Of a stretch of 64,000 bases of DNA, positions 22,496-33,612 are shown piece by piece. Where the stretch lies: NCBI GenBank assembly GCA_036898135.1, contig CM072513.1:12126102-12190101 (forward strand), given 5' to 3'. Every line of letters starts with the position of its first letter. The stretch's first letter is position 1. The notes below the pieces were generated by a model that worked only from the letters and a program-made list of their open reading frames with translations, searched no databases and had not been told where the DNA came from. The position numbers and the translations under genes are program-made. The stretch comes from Oncomelania hupensis. Taxonomy: Eukaryota > Mollusca > Gastropoda > Littorinimorpha > Pomatiopsidae.

Positions 22496-23154
22496 CACAA
22501 CTGCTTCATTGCAACACTGTATATCCTCAATCAAGAGAACGAGAGCTATTTACGGCGAAAACTGCCTCTTTCAAACACCACACACCTTTTCGATGTGATG
22601 GTGAACCGTGAATATGATAAATTAAGCGCCTGAAAATGATTGAAGGGCGCCGCCAATAGGATACAGAGAGCGTGGCGGAAATGATGGGAGGGACGATACA
22701 GTCCGAACTTATGGAAGCTGTCTTGCAATGATGAAACGGAACATGTCCCCCTGAACTCTCTACCATGACTTGGGCCCAGTAAGGCTCTTCCTACACAGTG
22801 GACACAACGTTTATCGCTTTAAAGACTCATCATCTACTTTTTCAAAGCTGTTGTTTAATTAACAGCACGTTCTGAACTATTTATTTCGAAGATCAACTTC
22901 TCGTACGATTTGGTCTTGGAATTTCTTGGTTACTCAATCAAATCTTCGAATGGGTAAAACGTAAATTAGGATAAATCAACACGAAGGATTTTAAGAGATC
23001 GTACAATTAATGATTTATTACTGTGTAGTCATTGCACTGCTGCTCAACAGAACGCTGGTGTGTATAATCCGATCCTCAACCGTGGAAAGCGCAAAAAAAT
23101 GGGCAGTTTAGCGCCAGTCGTTGCAGTTTCTTAGCTGAGACGTCAACATTACCT
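22496..23154. other. Unique-looking stretch, no gene recognised
   Basis: No supported exon on either strand. Confidence 0.35.
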
Positions 23155-23330
23155 TATGCTTGACCCAAGGACTACTGGCTTGACCATAAACGTACCGTAC
23201 ATACCTTACCAGCAGTCTACATCACCTTATGCTTGACCATAAACGTACCGTACAGCCCTTACCAGCAGTCTACATCACCTTATGCTTGACTATAAAGGTA
23301 CCGTACAGCCCTTACCAGCAGTCTACATAT
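23155..23330. repeat. Tandem repeat, 53-bp unit, three copies
   Basis: Unit: accttatgcttgaccataaa, then cgtaccgtacagcccttacc, then agcagtctacatc. Confidence 0.85.
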
Positions 23331-24000
23331 CATGATTGTGTAATCACTGTCATATGTGTGTGGCGGTGGGTTGGACATGGGGAGTGGAAGGGGGGCATTA
23401 GGAGAAGGGGGAAGTCTCAACAATAGTCTTAATTCACAGTTCAGTTCATCAGTTCATAGCCCATTCTGTCCACCACCATCATCACCTTACAAATCACATT
23501 CACCAGTCTACATTTAATTATCTGCAAGAACTCCCTTCTTGCGCGTTTCAACAGTGATACAAACAACAAAAACGTTTTTACAGTTTTGAAAGAAGAAAGT
23601 TCAAAGGTGACAGCATGGCTAAGCTAAAACATGTGAAACGTTTGCTTTTATAACACTTTCCTTCCAAACTGGACAGATACACACACATTGACGTATATCC
23701 TGATGTAAAGGTTATTTAGAGCAATGCGTGTGCCACACAAACACACTAAAACATACACACACAAACATATACATATATAGAAAGGTCTATTAAAGGGCAT
23801 ACACGTATATATAAAGGTATATAGATGTCTATTTAAGGGGTATAAGGGTGATTTGAGGTCTATGTAAGGTCTATGCAAGGGTATATAGGTCTAATGTACT
23901 TGAGACTGTCGCCAGGTCGTGGTTGGATGGTGTGAAGGAATGAAAAACACATCTGTAGAATTATAGCGAAACGGCGCCCAATAATGATAATACTAATATA
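23331..24000. other. Intergenic, low-complexity AC and TATA/AGGT segments
   Basis: AC-rich at about 23680-23780 and repeated ggtatatag/ggtctat motifs at about 23785-23895. No gene. Confidence 0.4.
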
Positions 24001-24008
24001 ACAATAAC

Positions 24009-24168
<160 letters not shown>

Positions 24169-24307
24169 CACGAGCCTTTTTGTCAATGGAACTCAAAACA
24201 CGGCGACCGGATAACATCGTTATAACAGAAGTCGGAAGAGACATCACATTTTATTTGTGAACAATTTAGATTGATCGCATCCAATATCATTATTGAAGGG
24301 TGGGAGT

Positions 24308-25056
24308 CCTATCCTATCCTATCCTATCCTATCCTATCCCGTAACTCGAAGGTCGTAAGGGCACCACAGATAATCGTTTAACCAGCGTACTCCATCTTTC
24401 TCTGTCCTCAGCAACCCTCATGGCTTCGCTCAGTGTCAAGACAGTACATTCCCGAATGTTGTCCTCCCAATTCTTTTCTCTGTTTCTGTCTCCCTCTTCT
24501 TCTGCCTCCTTCCACCGTGCCTTGCAGGATGGTCTTTGCAAGGCCTGATGCTCTGGTGATGTGGCCATACCATCGGAGTTTCCGTTTCTTCACACACACA
24601 CACACACACAAAAGTTTCTTCACCACTGTGAGCAAGTCATCGTGTTGTCCAATGGCTTGTGCGATGGTCTTTCGGATTTCATTGATGGTGATGTGCTGGG
24701 TATAGCACATGCCCAGAAGTCTTCTGTAGCACCTCATCTCCATGCTTTGAATTCTTCGTTGTAGATCTACCGTGAGGGTCCATGTTTCGCAAGCGTATAG
24801 AAAGATGGAGATGACAAGGAAGCGCAACAGCCTTACCTTGGTATATAGACTAATGGTCCTGTCTTTCCAAATGGGCTTCAACCTTGTTAGAGCAGCAGTT
24901 GTTTGTGCGATCCTGGAGAGGTTTTCCTGTCGGGACCCACTGTCTGATACAATGGCTCCTAAATATTTGAAGCTATGCACTGTGTCGAGGGATTGGCCAT
25001 GGACTTTGATATCCATGTTGATGCCACTGGTGTTGTTGGTCATCATTTTGGTCTTC
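24308..25056 (-). mobile_element. RTE-like LINE, 749-bp 5'-truncated copy with 19-bp TSD
   Basis: The 19-mers at 24289-24307 and 25057-25075 (attattgaagggtgNgagt) differ at one base and flank the element exactly. The minus-strand frame (24408-25079) covers the RT thumb (FKYLGAIVSDSGSR, TRLKPIWKDRTISL, FLYACETWTL, LRWYGHITRASGLAKTILQG), then diverges through a frameshift after GGRRRGRQKQ. It carries a CA microsatellite plus a duplicated tttcttcac (about 24588-24622), inserting LLCVCVCV into the protein. From 24521 to 25056 it is base-for-base identical to 25269-25804 at a constant 748-bp offset, while the 3' 210 bp differ at about one base in ten. Confidence 0.9.
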
Positions 25057-25080
25057 ATTATTGAAGGGTGCGAGTTCATT

Positions 25081-27500
25081 GTCCTATCCTATCCTGTAAT
25101 TGAAAAGTCGTTGGGGCACCACAGATGATAGTTTAACCAGTATACTCCATCTTTCTCTGTCCTCAGCAGCCCTCGTGGCTTCGCTCAGTGTCAAGCCAGT
25201 CCATTCTCGAATATTGTCCTCCCATCTCTTTTTCTGTCTCCATCTTATTCTGCCTCCTTGCACCGCACCTTGCAGGATGGTCTTTGCAAGGCCTGATGCT
25301 CTGGTGATGTGGCCATACCATCGGAGTTTCCGTTTCTTCACACACACACACACACACAAAAGTTTCTTCACCACTGTGAGCAAGTCATCGTGTTGTCCAA
25401 TGGCTTGTGCGATGGTCTTTCGGATTTCATTGATGGTGATGTGCTGGGTATAGCACATGCCCAGAAGTCTTCTGTAGCACCTCATCTCCATGCTTTGAAT
25501 TCTTCGTTGTAGATCTACCGTGAGGGTCCATGTTTCGCAAGCGTATAGAAAGATGGAGATGACAAGGAAGCGCAACAGCCTTACCTTGGTATATAGACTA
25601 ATGGTCCTGTCTTTCCAAATGGGCTTCAACCTTGTTAGAGCAGCAGTTGTTTGTGCGATCCTGGAGAGGTTTTCCTGTCGGGACCCACTGTCTGATACAA
25701 TGGCTCCTAAATATTTGAAGCTATGCACTGTGTCGAGGGATTGGCCATGGACTTTGATATCCATGTTGATGCCACTGGTGTTGTTGGTCATCATTTTGGT
25801 CTTCTATGCACTTATTTCCATTGCATAGGCCTTGGAGGTGGTATCAAGCCTCTGCACAAGCTGTTCAAGTTCTTGTTAATCTCCAGCAAATCCATTAATG
25901 TCATCCGCAAAACGAAGATTGGAGATTGCTCTACCCCCTATGCTGACTGTGCCTTCGTGGCCTGCAAAGGCATCTGACATCATGCGCCCCAGGAAGATGT
26001 TAAAGAGTGTTTGGAGAGAGTAGGCATCCTTGGCGCACACTGATTGTTGTTCTAAACCAGTTTCTGATGGCGCTGTTGTGGAGGACTGCACTGGTAGCCT
26101 TGTCATACAGGTTTTTGATGACTTCAATAATTTTAGGGATGATGTTGGACGCTCTCATGGTTCCCAACAGAGCTGCATGCCAGACTCGGTCAAAGGCTTT
26201 CTTGAAGTCTACAAACACATGATTTAGGTGTTGTTGGTGCTGTAGATATTTCTCGCAGATTATTCAAAGGTTGAAAATCTGTTCAGTGGTACTTTGCCCT
26301 GCCTGAATCCTGCTTGTTCTTCAGCTAAGATTTGTTCAGCTTGGGGTTTCAACCTGTTGCGTATTAATTTCAAGAGGACTTTGCTGGGAGGGCTGAAGAG
26401 GCTGATGGTGCGGTAATTTTCACACTCCTGATGGTTACCCTTTTTGGGAAGAGTGATGACAAGCGACTAGGTCCATGGTGTAGGCCACTACACACTCTGC
26501 CAGATCTGGTTACAGATAATGGTGAGGGCGTCAATCATCGATTCTCCTCCTGCTTGAAGCAATTCTGCGGGTATTTTGTCCACTCCCGCTGACTTTCATT
26601 TCTTCAGTGATTGCAATTCTGCCTCAACTTCTTCTCGTAGAATTGGGAGAATTTCTTCTTCTTCTTTGTTCTGGGGACATGCTAGAACTGATGGGTCTCC
26701 GTTTGGTGAGTGGCTGTAAAGATCAGAGCAGTAATTTGTCCATTTATCCAAGGTTTCTTGTTCTTCTGTAAGGCAGATGCCAGATTAGCTTCGGATCGTG
26801 GAGACCTTGGGCTGTTTAACACTTGTTTAGCCGCTTCACAGTCTGGTAGGCCTTCTTGCTGTTGTTTTTTGTTCAGAATGTTCTCTATTTACTGACATTG
26901 ATCTTCTATCCAGTTCTTCTTTGCTGTGCACATGCCTTTTCTGATGTCATTTTTCGGTAGGCATCAGCTCCCTGTCAGGTGTTCTTTTTCTTTTTCATCT
27001 CTCTTTGTTTATCACACAGATCCAAAAGTTCAGGTGTGATCCAAGGTATATTCTTTGGGCGGTGCTTGCCAAGGAACTCAGAGGCGGCACCTGTCACAGC
27101 TGAGTTGAAGTTGGTGGTCATAGTGTTGACATCTACTTCACCAGCTCCCAAAATGAACATTGATGCAAATTTCCTCCAATTGTGGCTTAGAATGTTTCTG
27201 CCACCTCATTGTCATGCAGATTATCAGGTCGAACTTCACCATTGCTGTGTTTACTCTCTTCAAGTGGAGCCGGAAGGACATCATATCATCACGAGATCGA
27301 GATTTTTTGTGGAGACCAAGCGCGTTTGCCAGTATCAGACTGTTGTATCTGGCAAACTCCAAGTGTCAAACCCCTGTCATTTGTCTCGTTGTTGCAGTGG
27401 GGTCCACATGTGTCTCCCAAGTTGTGGTGCACATCTTGTCCAACCTTGGCATTCCAGTCGAAGGGCTGGAGTACCCTGAGAAAATCCTCGGTGTCTTAAA
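25081..27500 (-). mobile_element. RTE-like LINE, longest copy, endonuclease remnant to GGATA tail
   Basis: Reading on minus: an endonuclease C-terminal remnant (about 27470-27130, with DWNAKVGQDVHHN, CNNETNDRGL, a frameshift, then EFARYNSLILANALGLHKKS), an internal deletion, a linker (27160-26975, KHRPKNIPWITPELLDLCDK), a degraded finger region, the catalytic palm (26218-26000, FVDFKKAFDRVWHAALL and SVRQGCLLSP; then LRFADDINGFAG at about 25915-25880), and the thumb and C-terminus (25794-25084), ending RLFNYRIG at the GGATA tail. Frameshifts and stops break it into at least five pieces. It lacks the endonuclease N-terminus. Confidence 0.9.
25084..25794 (-). pseudogene. RT thumb and C-terminal ORF, 236 codons, RTE-like
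   Basis: The C-terminal third of the LINE reverse transcriptase, uninterrupted from the MMTNNTSGIN region (just after the FADD box) to the stop at the GGATA tail. Conserved blocks: KYLGAIVSDSGSRQE, LKPIWKDRTISL, RFLVISIFLYACETWTL, RCYRRLLGM, HITINEIRKTI, LRWYGHITRASGLAKTI and KKRWEDNIREWTGLTL. The residue run LLCVCVCV between VVKK and KKRK is encoded by a CA microsatellite that other copies lack. The catalytic aspartates lie upstream in other frames, so the protein would be inactive. Its upstream 536 bp equal those of the neighbouring copy. Confidence 0.8.
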
Positions 27501-27502
27501 AG

Positions 27503-27602
27503 TTTCGTACCTAAATCACTTCAGTTTGTCCCAAGCGGAAGTGGAACACACGACCGGCATAGGAAAGCCTGACTACCAACTGAGCTACCAAGCCACTCCA
27601 AT
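27503..27602 (-). mobile_element. tRNA-like SINE head, degenerate
   Basis: On minus, ggagtggcttggtagctcag starts a tRNA-like sequence with a good A box (tagctcagttgg) and a weaker B box (gtgttccacttcc in place of gttcgaatcc). No clean cloverleaf is possible, so it is a tRNA-derived repeat rather than a tRNA gene. It abuts the 5' limit of the long LINE copy on one side and the 31-bp array on the other. Confidence 0.55.
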
Positions 27603-27604
27603 GA

Positions 27605-27840
27605 GAAAAGCAAAGCTGCAGCCATTAACTTTTTATCCTCACAAAGCTGCAGCCATTAAGATTTTATCCACACAAAGCTGCAGCCATTAAGTTTTTATCT
27701 ACACAAAGCTGCAGCCATTATGGTTTTATCCACACAAAGCTGCAGCCATTAAGTTTTTATCCACACAAAGCTGCAGCCATTAAGTTTTTATCCACACAAA
27801 GCTGCAGCCATTAAGTTTTTATCCACACAAAGCTGCAGCA
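27605..27840. repeat. Minisatellite, 31-bp unit, about eight copies
   Basis: Unit: aaagctgcagccattaagtt followed by tttatccacac. Confidence 0.88.
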
Positions 27841-28955
27841 ACACGCGGGTAAAGTTGTCTGATGTGGTCAGGAAGTGCACAAAAGGAGCAAATAGTAATA
27901 TTGACATTTAAAACATCGGTCACACTACTAACGGGAAACCACTGACGTTGAATTTGAATTGGAAAGGACATCAACAGAAATCCCACGACTTTTGGTCTCA
28001 TAGACTAAAATATATCCTAATTAGTTTTGATAAAACCTGGGGAGGGTTTGGGGGCAGTGGACAGCGTAGGAGGAAGGTGGGGGAGGGGGGACGACTAAGA
28101 GAGGGCGGGGCAGGGTCGTAGCCAAATCTAAGGACAAGATGCTCACTGATACGGCAACAGCCACTGGCTAGGAAAGATTATAAAACGCCACTCCAACATC
28201 GCCATAGGACAGAATATCGCCACAATAATGCGAGATCAGGGAAAGCTCATCTCCATAACTAGTCCATCGTGGACAGATAACTTCGAGGTGCAGGGCAGTA
28301 AAAGTAGGCAACCGAGACAAGTTACGAGGAGTTAGGAATAGTTCATGGAATAAAATAACGGATCTGCGAAAGAAAATACCGGGTCTGAGCGATCCTATTC
28401 AACACGCGTGGGTTTTGCATCCAATACTGAAGGGAACACATCTAGTCGCTCAGTGATGCAAATGGCAAATCTGCCAGCATCATCTGTATGCATGAATCAA
28501 GACAAACTGCAGACCTGGTCATATTATGCGGAAATACACACAAGGAAATGACAAGCATGTGCATATTCATAGACATTGGTGCAAGACTAAATCAAAACAC
28601 TGGTCTTAAAAGCAGTACTGTGTGTGGGCAGTTACACAAGAGACACAGTGATGCATGTAAAAAGAGTAGCTTCCTGCTACGACTTTCTGTAGATCTGCAG
28701 TCAAATATAATAAAGGTTGTGGTATATCGGGTGAAATGTAAACACCAGTTGTTCTCTTTTTACACTTTACTTGACCTACATTTTTGAGAGATGAGAACTG
28801 GCATTCCTTTGGATCCTGGTGGGTGCCCCTTGCTTACGCTTAATTGCATAGGGTAGACCCTGCTTGAGTGCCGAGTCTTCAGCACAGCTTGTGTTTACCT
28901 CCCTTGAAATAAACTTTATCTAAGGCATCCTGGCTTCTGGATCCAGAAGCGAGCG
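27841..28955. other. Unique-looking stretch, candidate polyadenylation signal at about 28909
   Basis: No supported coding exon. A CCCTTGAAATAAAC segment at about 28901-28915 could be the end of a plus-strand transcript, but I found no terminal exon for it. Confidence 0.35.
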
Positions 28956-28956
28956 G

Positions 28957-29060
28957 AAGATCGAAATCAGAATCAGAATCTTTATTGTCCCCATGAAAAC
29001 ACAAGGAAATGTGTGTGCGGTGTACACTTCATCAACATAACGGCACAAAAGCAATAAAAT
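28957..29060 (-). mobile_element. LINE 3' end with TTCTGA-type tail
   Basis: Plus reads aatcagaatcagaatcttta then ttgtccccatgaaaacacaa. Reversed, this is a 3' untranslated end with AATAAAG and a TTCTGA repeat tail, a form widespread in animal non-LTR elements. No coding part. Confidence 0.5.
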
Positions 29061-29194
29061 ACAAAAGACTTCAGAGATTAAAACAAACATACCACAAACA
29101 ACAAAAAAAAGCAGCTGTAGGCTACACAACATGAGTGTAGCTTATCAAATTATAAAAGTCATGCATTTTACATTCTAACCCCTAGCAATAAACA

Positions 29195-29201
29195 CCCACC
29201 T

Positions 29202-29236
<35 letters not shown>

Positions 29237-29300
29237 CACCCACACACACAACCGTGTAGAAACGCCGTCGTGATGACTTTCCTGAAACTCCACATAAGCC
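29195..29300. repeat. (CA)n plus solo arm of the telomere-core TIR element
   Basis: A CA tract is followed at 29232-29297 by ccgtgtagaaacgccgtcgt and then tgaaactccacataagcctt, matching both arm blocks of the 16565-17115 element without interruption. Confidence 0.6.
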
Positions 29301-29636
29301 TTAACATGACAATTCGTCACTACCAATATTTTTTCCATTCCAGTATGGTTACTCTTTATCCTCTACCAGCACGCTAGGGGAAACTTTGACAGACCAACAG
29401 TCTCCACTGTTTCACAGGCCGTCAAGATTGTCTTGTGGTAGCACATGAGCCAAGTTTTCTGTGTTTCACCAGCCCCGTGACCAATGAAGAGGCCCCCACA
29501 GTAGAAACAGCTGTATTTTTAGGATGGTTAACAAATACAATTGAGACTTATTTTCACCACTATAGTGCGCACTAGTAAGAGTGTAGCACTCTAAAAGTTA
29601 AGGTTTTTGAATTCTGGTGTGCTGCTGCACAATTAC
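29301..29636. other. Intergenic, no gene recognised
   Basis: Nothing supported on either strand. Confidence 0.35.
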
Positions 29637-29850
29637 TTCATCTTACTACATTACTACAACATTACTACTACTTTACTACAACATTACTACTACTTTACTA
29701 CAACAACATTACTACTACTTTACTACAACATTACTACTACTTTACTACAACAACATTACTACTACTTTACTACAACATTACTACTACTTTACTACAACAT
29801 TACTACTACTTTACTACAACATTACTACTATTTTACTACAACACTACAGC
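29637..29850. repeat. Minisatellite, 22/25-bp unit, ACT-rich
   Basis: Unit acattactactactttacta with CAAC or CAACAAC linkers, about nine copies. Confidence 0.88.
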
Positions 29851-30036
29851 TGCTCTGTCCTAAACCTTACTAAAGGTTGGGATCTATGGAGTGACATTTA
29901 AACACAAGTGGTTCTCTTTTCAAACTTTAAATATAACAAGATCGATAGCGTAGCTCTCTACAGGGAAAATATGTCCTTAACTCTAGGACACGAATAAAAA
30001 AAAAATCTTGTCTACATCATTGTGATAAAAGGATGC

Positions 30037-30041
30037 TGTGG

Positions 30042-30111
<70 letters not shown>
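30037..30111. repeat. (ATG)n microsatellite
   Basis: Pure GAT trinucleotide tract of about 70 bp. Confidence 0.9.
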
Positions 30112-30780
30112 TGCAGTCTTAGAAGGCGCGGAGCTCCATGAAACAGTCATGCTCAATGCGCTCGAAGAATAACACTAGAAGCCCAGCCATCAGTGATAAA
30201 AACACTGTGTGTGGAGAAGGCTGCTGTAGGCGAGAGGGAGTTAAGAGTGGGTTGGGGGTGGCTTTGTGGGGGATGGGGAGTGGGGAGTGGGAATCAAGTG
30301 GGTTAACAGATTGAGGGGAGAAAACTGATGACAGTATTTAGGTTTAATATCTTTGAAAAGTACAAGGGCAGTATGAAAAGCTGTTATTGTGATGGAACAT
30401 TGCAGCACCTGATACCCGCAAAGCTCGGACACGTTGAGGTCCTAATAATGTATCCCATCTTACGTCATCTTGCTTGTTCCGATAAAAAGATAAAGAGAAG
30501 GAAGAGAAAGAAGACTGAAGACGAGAAACACAATGGGGGTGGAGGGTAGGCGGGGGGGGGGGGAGTTACAACATCAAGCAACCATTTAAGACTTGTCATG
30601 TTTTACATTTTTGTCTACGACGAAGCGAATTGTTGTGCTACAAAGAGAGAAAGGATGAAGAGGGCGGTGACGAGCAGCAGATGGTCCGCCGATTTAAATA
30701 TTAAAACAATATTGAAGCAACCTACTAAGACCTGGGTAATATTTACAATCTAGCATTATGCTAGAGCAAGATTGTTCATC
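30112..30780. other. Intergenic, G-rich and AG-rich segments
   Basis: G-rich tracts at about 30235-30320 and 30530-30565. No gene. Confidence 0.35.
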
Positions 30781-30883
30781 TTGTCTGTTTGGAGGAGAAG
30801 AAGAACGAAGAAGCAAAAGAAGTAGAAGAAGATGAAGAAGGATTTGCATAAGAAGAAGGGAGAGAGAAAAGGAGAGGGAGAAA
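30781..30883. repeat. GAA/AG-rich low-complexity tract
   Basis: Purine-rich sequence leading into the 38-bp array. Confidence 0.7.
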
Positions 30884-31978
30884 GGCTAGCGCAATACAAA
30901 ATAACACGTTGTCAACCTACGTCCTAGCACAATACAAAATAACACGTTGTCAACCTACGTCCTAGCACAATATAAAATAACACGTCGTCAACCTACGTCC
31001 TAGCACAATACAAAATAACACGTTGTCAACCTACGTCCTAGCACAATACAAAATAACACGTTGTCAACCTACGTCCTAGCACAATACAAAATAACACGTT
31101 GTCAACCTACGTCCTAGCACAATACAAAATAACACGTAGTCAACCTACGTCCTAGCACAATACAAAATAACACGTTGTCAACCTACGTCCTAGCACAATA
31201 CAAAATAACACGTTTGTCAACCTACGTCCTAGCACAATACAAAATAACACATTGTCAACCTACGTCCTAGCACAATACAACATAACACGTTGTCAACCTA
31301 CGTCCTAGCACAATACAAAATAACACGTTGTCAACCTACGTCCTAGCACAATACAAAATAACACGTTGTCAACCTACGTCCTAGCACAATACAAAATAAC
31401 ACGTTGTAGTGTTGTCAACCTACGTCCTAGCACAATACAAAATAACACGTTGTAGTGTTGTCAACCTACGTCCTAGCACAACACAAAATAAAACGTTGTA
31501 GTGTTGTCAACCTACGTCCTAGCAGAATACAAAATAACACGTTGTAGTGTTGTCAACCTACGTCCTAGCACAATACAAAATAACACGTTGTAGTGTTGTC
31601 AACCTACGTCCTAGCACAACACAAAATAAAACGTTGTAGTGTTGTCAACCTACGTCCTAGCAGAATATAAAATAAAACGTTGTAGTGTTTTCAACCTACG
31701 TCCTAGCACAATACAAAATAAAACGTTGTAGTGTTGTCAACCTACGTCCTAGCACAATACAAAATAAAACGTTATAGTGTTGTCAACCTACGTCCTAGCA
31801 CAATATAAAATAAAACGTTGTAGTGTTGTCAACCTACGTCCTAGCACAATACAAAATAAAACGTTGTAGTGTTGTCAACCTACGTCCTAGCATAATATAA
31901 AATAAAACGTTGTAGTGTTGTCAACCTACGTCCTAGCACAATATAAAATAAAACGTTGTAGTGTGGTCAACCTACGTC
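30884..31978. repeat. Minisatellite with two domains, 38-bp then 46-bp unit
   Basis: Up to about 31400 the unit is 38 bp (gcacaatacaaaataacacg then ttgtcaacctacgtccta). From there to the end most units carry an extra 8 bp (tagtgttg) before gtcaacc, and acacg becomes aaacg. The array passes directly into the 23-bp array. Confidence 0.92.
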
Positions 31979-32632
31979 TTTTGTGCTACACAGTTTGTCT
32001 TCTATGCAATACCGTGTGTGTCTTCTGTGCTATGCCGTCTGTTTTCTGTCCTATACTGCTTGTGTCTGCTGTGCTATACTGTTTGTGTTTGCTGTGCTAT
32101 ACTATTTGTGTCTGTTGGGCTATACCGTTTGTGTCTGCTGTGCTATACTGTTTGTGTCTGCTGTGCCATACTGTTTGTGTCTGCTGTGCTATACTGTTTG
32201 TGTCTGCTGTGCTATACTGTTTGTGTCTGCTGTGCCATACTGTTTGTGTCTGCTGTGCCATACTGTTTGTGTCTGCTGTGCTATACTGTTGGTGTCTGCT
32301 GTGCTATACTGTTTGTGTCTGATGTGTTTTACTGTTTGTGTCTATTGTGCTATACCGGTTGTGTCTGCTGTGCTATACTGTTTGTGTCTGCTGTGCTATA
32401 CTGTTTGTGTCTTCTGTGCTATACTGTTTGTGTCTGCTGTGCCATACTGTTTGTGTTAGCTGTGCCATACTGTTTGTGTCTGCTGTGCCATACTGTTTGT
32501 GTCTGCTGTGCCATACTGTTTGCGTCTGCTGTGCTATACTGTTTGTGTCTGCTGTGCTATACTGTTTGTGTCTGATGTGTTTTACTGTTTGTGTCTGCTG
32601 TGCTATACTGTTTGTGTCTTCTGTGTGATACA
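31979..32632. repeat. Minisatellite, 23-bp unit, about 28 copies
   Basis: Unit: ctgctgtgctatactgtttg plus tgt. With a 23-bp period the Cys/Leu/Val-rich frame rotates through all three phases, so frames are open everywhere. They are not genes. The same unit resumes at 33437. Confidence 0.92.
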
Positions 32633-33003
32633 CGGTTATTTATCCATAGCTGATTCAGTCTCGATGCTTGAATCTTGATAAGTGGAACTCGAATTCGTTT
32701 ATCCACGCAGCTATTCACTCAGCAACAAGGCAAGAATCGTCGTATAAAGTTTTCAAAAAACATCAACAACTGCATACAAGATCGCTTTCCGAAAATCACT
32801 TCAAAGATCATCATCACAAATCATCATAAATCTTCCACAAGCAGACAGTGCATTACTTATATAGTCTCTCTGCAATGGAGAAAAAGTTCGAGTATTCCAG
32901 CATGGCGCAATAACATCCAATCAAAATAAAACTCATCACCAGAACTATGCACTGTCTTACGTCATTAACGTAAGAGAATGCCTTCGCTATTACTATTATT
33001 ATT

Positions 33004-33027
33004 ATTATAATTATTATTATAATTATA

Positions 33028-33062
<35 letters not shown>
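33004..33062. repeat. (ATT)n microsatellite, interrupted
   Basis: ATT tract with ATAATT interruptions. Confidence 0.85.
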
Positions 33063-33063
<1 letters not shown>

Positions 33064-33145
33064 TAACGTGAAGTAATTGTTATAAGGGAATGTATGTTGT
33101 TACAAATGTATGTGTATGTCAGTAGTATAATAATGTTTATGGTTT

Positions 33146-33205
33146 GGTCCTGATTTGGCTCGGAAGAGTCCGCTGGACCTAAAGCAATAACCTTGTATTG
33201 TATTG
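33146..33205 (+). mobile_element. About 60-bp retro-insertion with 15-bp TSD
   Basis: Flanked by taatgtttatggttt at 33131-33145 and 33206-33220. The body starts ggtcctgatttggctcggaa and ends accttgtattgtattg. It matches the minus-strand insertion at 2919-2982 from the first base on, differing mainly in the tail (TGTAT versus TGTAA type). Confidence 0.82.
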
Positions 33206-33436
33206 TAATGTTTATGGTTTGATAATGTGGAAAATATCTATGATGTGCGCATGGTAGATTTCGTCATTTGTTTATGTTACATCAGTACAACTTATGTTAA
33301 TCTGATTAATAAAATTTGATACAACAACAACAACAACTTAGCTATTACCAGATCCATCTCGAAGCCTCGGTCGACAATAAACAAGCAACTCCAGAAAATT
33401 CTCAACAATATCGACCGACTAAAACTTTAAACTGTT

Positions 33437-33612
33437 AATGTCTTCGGTGCTATACCTTTTGTGTCTTCTGTGCTATACCGTTTGTGTCTTCTGTGCTATA
33501 TGTGTCTTATGTGCTATACCGTTTGTGTCTTCTGTGTTATACTGTGTGTCTTCTGTGCTATACTGATTGTCTTCTGTGCTATACTGTTTGTGTCTTCTGT
33601 GCTATACTCTTA
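33437..33612. repeat. Second block of the 23-bp array
   Basis: About seven copies related to the 31979-32632 unit, here mostly with tcttctgtgctata, some shortened. Confidence 0.8.

Larger units (their letters stand above)
32633..33436. other. About 800-bp segment interrupting the 23-bp array
   Basis: Sequence unrelated to the array. It contains a frame at about 32675-32929 with no recognised domain, an ATT tract (33004-33062) and the 60-bp retro-insertion at 33146-33205. Whether the whole segment is one insertion is not settled; no clean duplication flanks it. Confidence 0.5.

Noticed and set aside
27819..28001. Minus-strand frame resembling a LINE C-terminus (ITICSFCALPDHIRQLYPRV)
   Set aside because: The cysteine/histidine spacing does not match the CxC-H-C motif of the RNase H LINEs and the similarity is too short to support.
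31915..32628. Cysteine-rich ORFs (CLLCYTVCVCC repeats) as a cysteine-rich secreted protein
   Set aside because: All three frames are open over a 23-bp satellite, so there is no single coding frame.
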